The notes under the pieces were generated by a model. That model was not told the DNA's origin, searched no databases, and saw only the letters and a list, made by a program, of their open reading frames with translations. Positions 16,601 to 18,696 of a stretch of DNA of 18,696 nucleotides are shown one piece after another. Source of the DNA: Ramicandelaber brevisporus (taxonomy: Eukaryota > Kickxellomycota > Ramicandelaberales > Ramicandelaberaceae); the NCBI GenBank assembly GCA_025201865.1, contig MU602748.1, positions 29,237 to 47,932 of the forward strand, read 5' to 3'. The number at the start of each line of letters is the position of its first letter. Position 1 is the stretch's first letter. The position numbers were made by a program, and so were the translations under genes.

Positions 16601-18329
16601 GGCAGCACCAGCACCAGCTCGAGCGGACTCGGTCTTGGCCTTGGTAGACGACCGTCAGCTAGATCAATCGGCAGTGACACTGGTGGCGGAAGCAATAGTC
16701 TACAGCTGTCTGGCTCACGCTCAGCTTTGCTCGGTAGCAGCGGTGGTTTAGCATCGAGATCACTGAGTGGATCGACTGCGATTGGTGGAGGCGGTGGCGG
16801 CAGTAGTTTGTCAACATTGGGATCGCGTCGACTCGGCAGCAGTGGCAGCAGCAGCGGCGGCGGCTTGGGAGTGTTCAGAGATGATGGTAGTGGTCCAAGG
16901 TAAGTTGTATACACTTTGGACTGCGATACTCATCATCAGCGATACGTAACATTATAGTTTCAACAACTCTACAACAACTAGTCATATTCTAACAACTCTC
17001 AAACAATTAATGCTTGATCTAATGTGATTGACTAACAGTGTTGTTTATACGGGGCTACAGGACATTCCAATTCCAACCAACTTGCTGCCATTCCCCATTC
17101 GGCAAGTTGCGGCAGCAAACAGCGACATTGAATCCACAGCATCGGTCTGCAAGAAATGTCAAAGTCGCGCATTCCTTGTTCAGCGATTACTCTGTGCCAA
17201 AGTTGACACTGTACTTGAACCCAACTCATGCGAGTTACACATTTACGCACTCGACACTAACCACAAGAATCACTATACCGTCAATGTCCATAAGATTATT
17301 GGCCGTGGTGGATTTGGCACTGTGATCCAGGGTAACCTCATATCAACTAGCGACACTGGCGATATGGTTGTAGTCAAGATTGAGCAGCCATCAACTACAA
17401 CTGAAGCACGCATTATCCAACACTTGCTAGCTTTCTCACCTGGAAACCCACCACCTCACTCCACAATAGTGCAGCCAATTGCATGCATCAACGTCCATGC
17501 CAGCTGTTTGGCTGATACAACATCCACTAGCTTCCTCGTAATGCCATACTATTCTCACACCTGTGATCTGTTACAGCTGATGAATGTCTGGACACTGATA
17601 TTTCCTCACAATCCATTCGACATTCGGCTGGCTATGTATATTGCTGGTAATGTTGCACTCGTTCTCACTCGGTTTGTGTTGAGCTGCTCAACCGGAGCTG
17701 TGCATCGCGATATCAAGCCTGAAAACATTCTCGCTCGGTTTGCTCCAAGCACAACTACACCCACAGACAACGGTTATTTGAGCTCAACTGGAATGCCACA
17801 TGTCACGTTGATTGACTTTGGACAATCTCAATTCTGTGACTACCGCACTACAGAGGCAACAGCAAAGTCAAACATGGCAGTATTGGATGATGTGCTTGGT
17901 GCACTTGACGTGTTGGTGTTTTTGATAACAAGTGGCAAAGTCCGTCCACAAACACAAACCATCCTTTCATCAGATACAGCCAATACACATACTACATCAA
18001 CTACATCAGCTACTCCAACATTAGCTGAACAGCCGCTGTTGGATCGTTTGGTCACAAAACAAAGAACCACCACTCGGTTGTTAAAACGATATTGGCCAGT
18101 TGAAATGCTCGCAAATTTCATTAATGCATGTTGCGACTCTCGATGGATTACAGGGCGTGAGAATCGTGGGGACCTCGTGGTACAGCTGATTGACAATGTG
18201 GCTGCATCTGCGCAATCAATGATTGATTGGGCAGCGAGCGAAGACGTGATGCAGAGACGAGCGCTTGATGGGCAGCTCAAATTGAACTTGCCTGCGATAT
18301 TAAACCACATTGTCGTACAAATTCAGTAA
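13685..18329 (+). CDS. MadBUB-type spindle checkpoint kinase (unduplicated BUB1/MAD3-BUBR1), two exons
   Basis: Exon 1 is 13685-16899 and exon 2 is 17039-18329; spliced, they encode 1501 residues. The N-terminal KEN box K90-E-N (DKENIQAIPQGR) matches the BUBR1 KEN1 helix-loop-helix. The Mad3/BUB1 homology-I TPR region follows at about 120-275 (DPLDAYHQYACWLIEHYP). Next come an ABBA-like LPVFSDE (387-393), a second KEN box (453-455, RRKENMREQSSW) and an ABBA motif FAVFCDE (503-509). A GLEBS motif for BUB3 binding lies at about 617-640 (EELSIEEVRARLSRY), and SPTINTKLARQETLAMW at 762-778. Poly-Asp and Gly/Ser-rich linkers lead to the kinase domain: GRGGFG at 1160, Lys1185 (VVVK), H1294-RD-IKPEN and D1331-FG (IDFGQS). 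All catalytic residues are present. The expected role is APC/C-Cdc20 inhibition plus centromere kinase activity at kinetochores. Tandem AATAAA signals follow the stop. Confidence 0.9.
15690..15723 (+). repeat. GAT-rich tract encoding first acidic run of MadBUB
   Basis: Consecutive GAT codons give a run of Asp (DGMDDDDDDLDYD) after the GLEBS motif. A second, longer Asp run is at 16024-16088. Both are low-complexity linkers. Confidence 0.8.
16024..16088 (+). repeat. GAY-rich tract encoding second acidic run of MadBUB
   Basis: GAC/GAT codons encode two Asp runs separated by Phe, directly after the SPTINTK motif. Mixed codons suggest it is older than the pure AAC tract in the M16 gene. Confidence 0.8.
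16900..17038 (+). other. Spliceosomal intron of the MadBUB gene (139 nt, phase 2)
   Basis: The donor is AG|GTAAGT and the acceptor GACTAACAG|TG. Removal joins AG to T (Ser1072) and fuses the long N-terminal frame to the kinase frame without a frameshift. The kinase frame has no ATG upstream of the glycine-rich loop, so it cannot be an independent gene. CTAAC branch-point matches occur at about 16989-16993 and directly abutting the acceptor. If retained, the frame reads AGG TAA, stopping immediately. Confidence 0.88.
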
Positions 18330-18338
18330 CAATGAAAG

Positions 18339-18351
18339 AATAAAGAATAAA
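18339..18351 (+). terminator. Tandem AATAAA polyadenylation signals
   Basis: Two AATAAA hexamers (18339-18344 and 18346-18351) lie 10-22 bases after the MadBUB stop, giving this gene a very short 3'UTR. Confidence 0.7.
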
Positions 18352-18696
18352 GAATGAAAGACTTCAAAAGAAGTAATTTGTGCTTGCCGTTTATGGTAGC
18401 TTAATTGATGTGAGCTGTTTCCTTCTGGTGTACTCTTTGATTCTTTTTTTGTTTCAAAACGAATAGAGTGGAGATTGTCACTTTGCAGATAATTTCCGGA
18501 CGCCAACAAAGACACTGGTGATGTGCACGAGAGTTGTGCACTCCACACACACACACCCACCCACGCGTGCACTCCCGCATTCCGATATTGCGTCGCCGTA
18601 TCGGTCTCTCGGTGTATTTCACGCACACATATAGACAGACAGAGAGAGAGAGAGCAAAGAAGTTGTTGAATACAGCGAAAGACAGTCAAGGCAGTA
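18352..18696. other. Right-end intergenic sequence with CA and GA microsatellites
   Basis: No gene is supported. It contains (CA)n at about 18544-18557, then a CCCAC stretch, and (GA)n with GACA units at about 18633-18654. It is probably the upstream region of the next gene outside the window. The minus-strand frames here are repeat artefacts. Confidence 0.55.

Noticed and set aside
15384-16914. Shadow frames within MadBUB, including a Pro/Leu-rich minus frame
   Set aside because: They arise from Gly/Ser and Gln repeats of the real gene on the other strand or frame.
17039-18329. Kinase frame as a separate gene
   Set aside because: It has no ATG before the glycine-rich loop, and the GTAAGT/AG pair joins it in frame to the upstream Mad3/BUB1 region, matching BUB1 architecture.

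Overview
The window is nuclear DNA from a eukaryote with compact gene spacing and few introns. Every recognisable protein is a eukaryotic type: 20S proteasome alpha-5, a BUB1/BUBR1-type checkpoint kinase, a LisH-CTLH-CRA protein, an F-box-like protein and a paraoxonase-like protein. Asn, Gln, Ser and Asp homopolymers are common in the proteins, and the gaps carry microsatellites. At least one GT-AG intron is present. The fungal-type secreted cupredoxin and the F-box/solenoid protein would fit an early-diverging fungus (for example a Zoopagomycota/Kickxellomycotina-like lineage) or a close unicellular opisthokont relative. That placement is an inference, and no marker here settles it.

Layout, left to right. 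(1) Minus strand, running off the left edge: a large M16-type zinc metalloprotease with an HxxEH site and a 32-residue poly-Asn tract. (2) A divergent gap, then a plus-strand DUF1963/YwqG-like protein with two CxxC knuckles. (3) Plus strand: a RanBPM-like LisH-CTLH-CRA protein without a SPRY domain. (4) Plus strand: PSMA5. (5) Minus strand, converging on PSMA5: a secreted cupredoxin-fold protein. (6) Minus strand: a secreted 34-cysteine modular protein. (7) Minus strand: an F-box-like/solenoid protein with an acidic tail. (8) Minus strand: a membrane-anchored paraoxonase-like six-bladed propeller. (9) Plus strand, divergent from (8): a very large MadBUB-type checkpoint protein. Its two long reading frames are joined by one 139-nt intron.

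The most notable object is the MadBUB gene (13685-18329). One polypeptide carries an N-terminal KEN box, the Mad3/BUB1 TPR region, a cassette of ABBA-like motif, KEN box and ABBA motif, a GLEBS (BUB3-binding) motif, an SPTxxT motif, and a kinase domain with all catalytic residues. This is the layout expected of an unduplicated ancestor of MAD3/BUBR1 and BUB1. The only intron lies at the hinge before the kinase. If that intron is retained, translation stops one codon past the junction and leaves a kinase-less, Mad3/BUBR1-like protein. One gene could therefore supply both products.

Four of the nine genes touch ubiquitin-proteasome biology: the CTLH E3 subunit-like protein, PSMA5, the F-box-like protein and the APC/C-inhibitor MadBUB. 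Eukaryotic gene order is loose, so I treat this as probable coincidence. I saw no tRNA, rRNA, CRISPR array, transposon or plasmid/phage feature.
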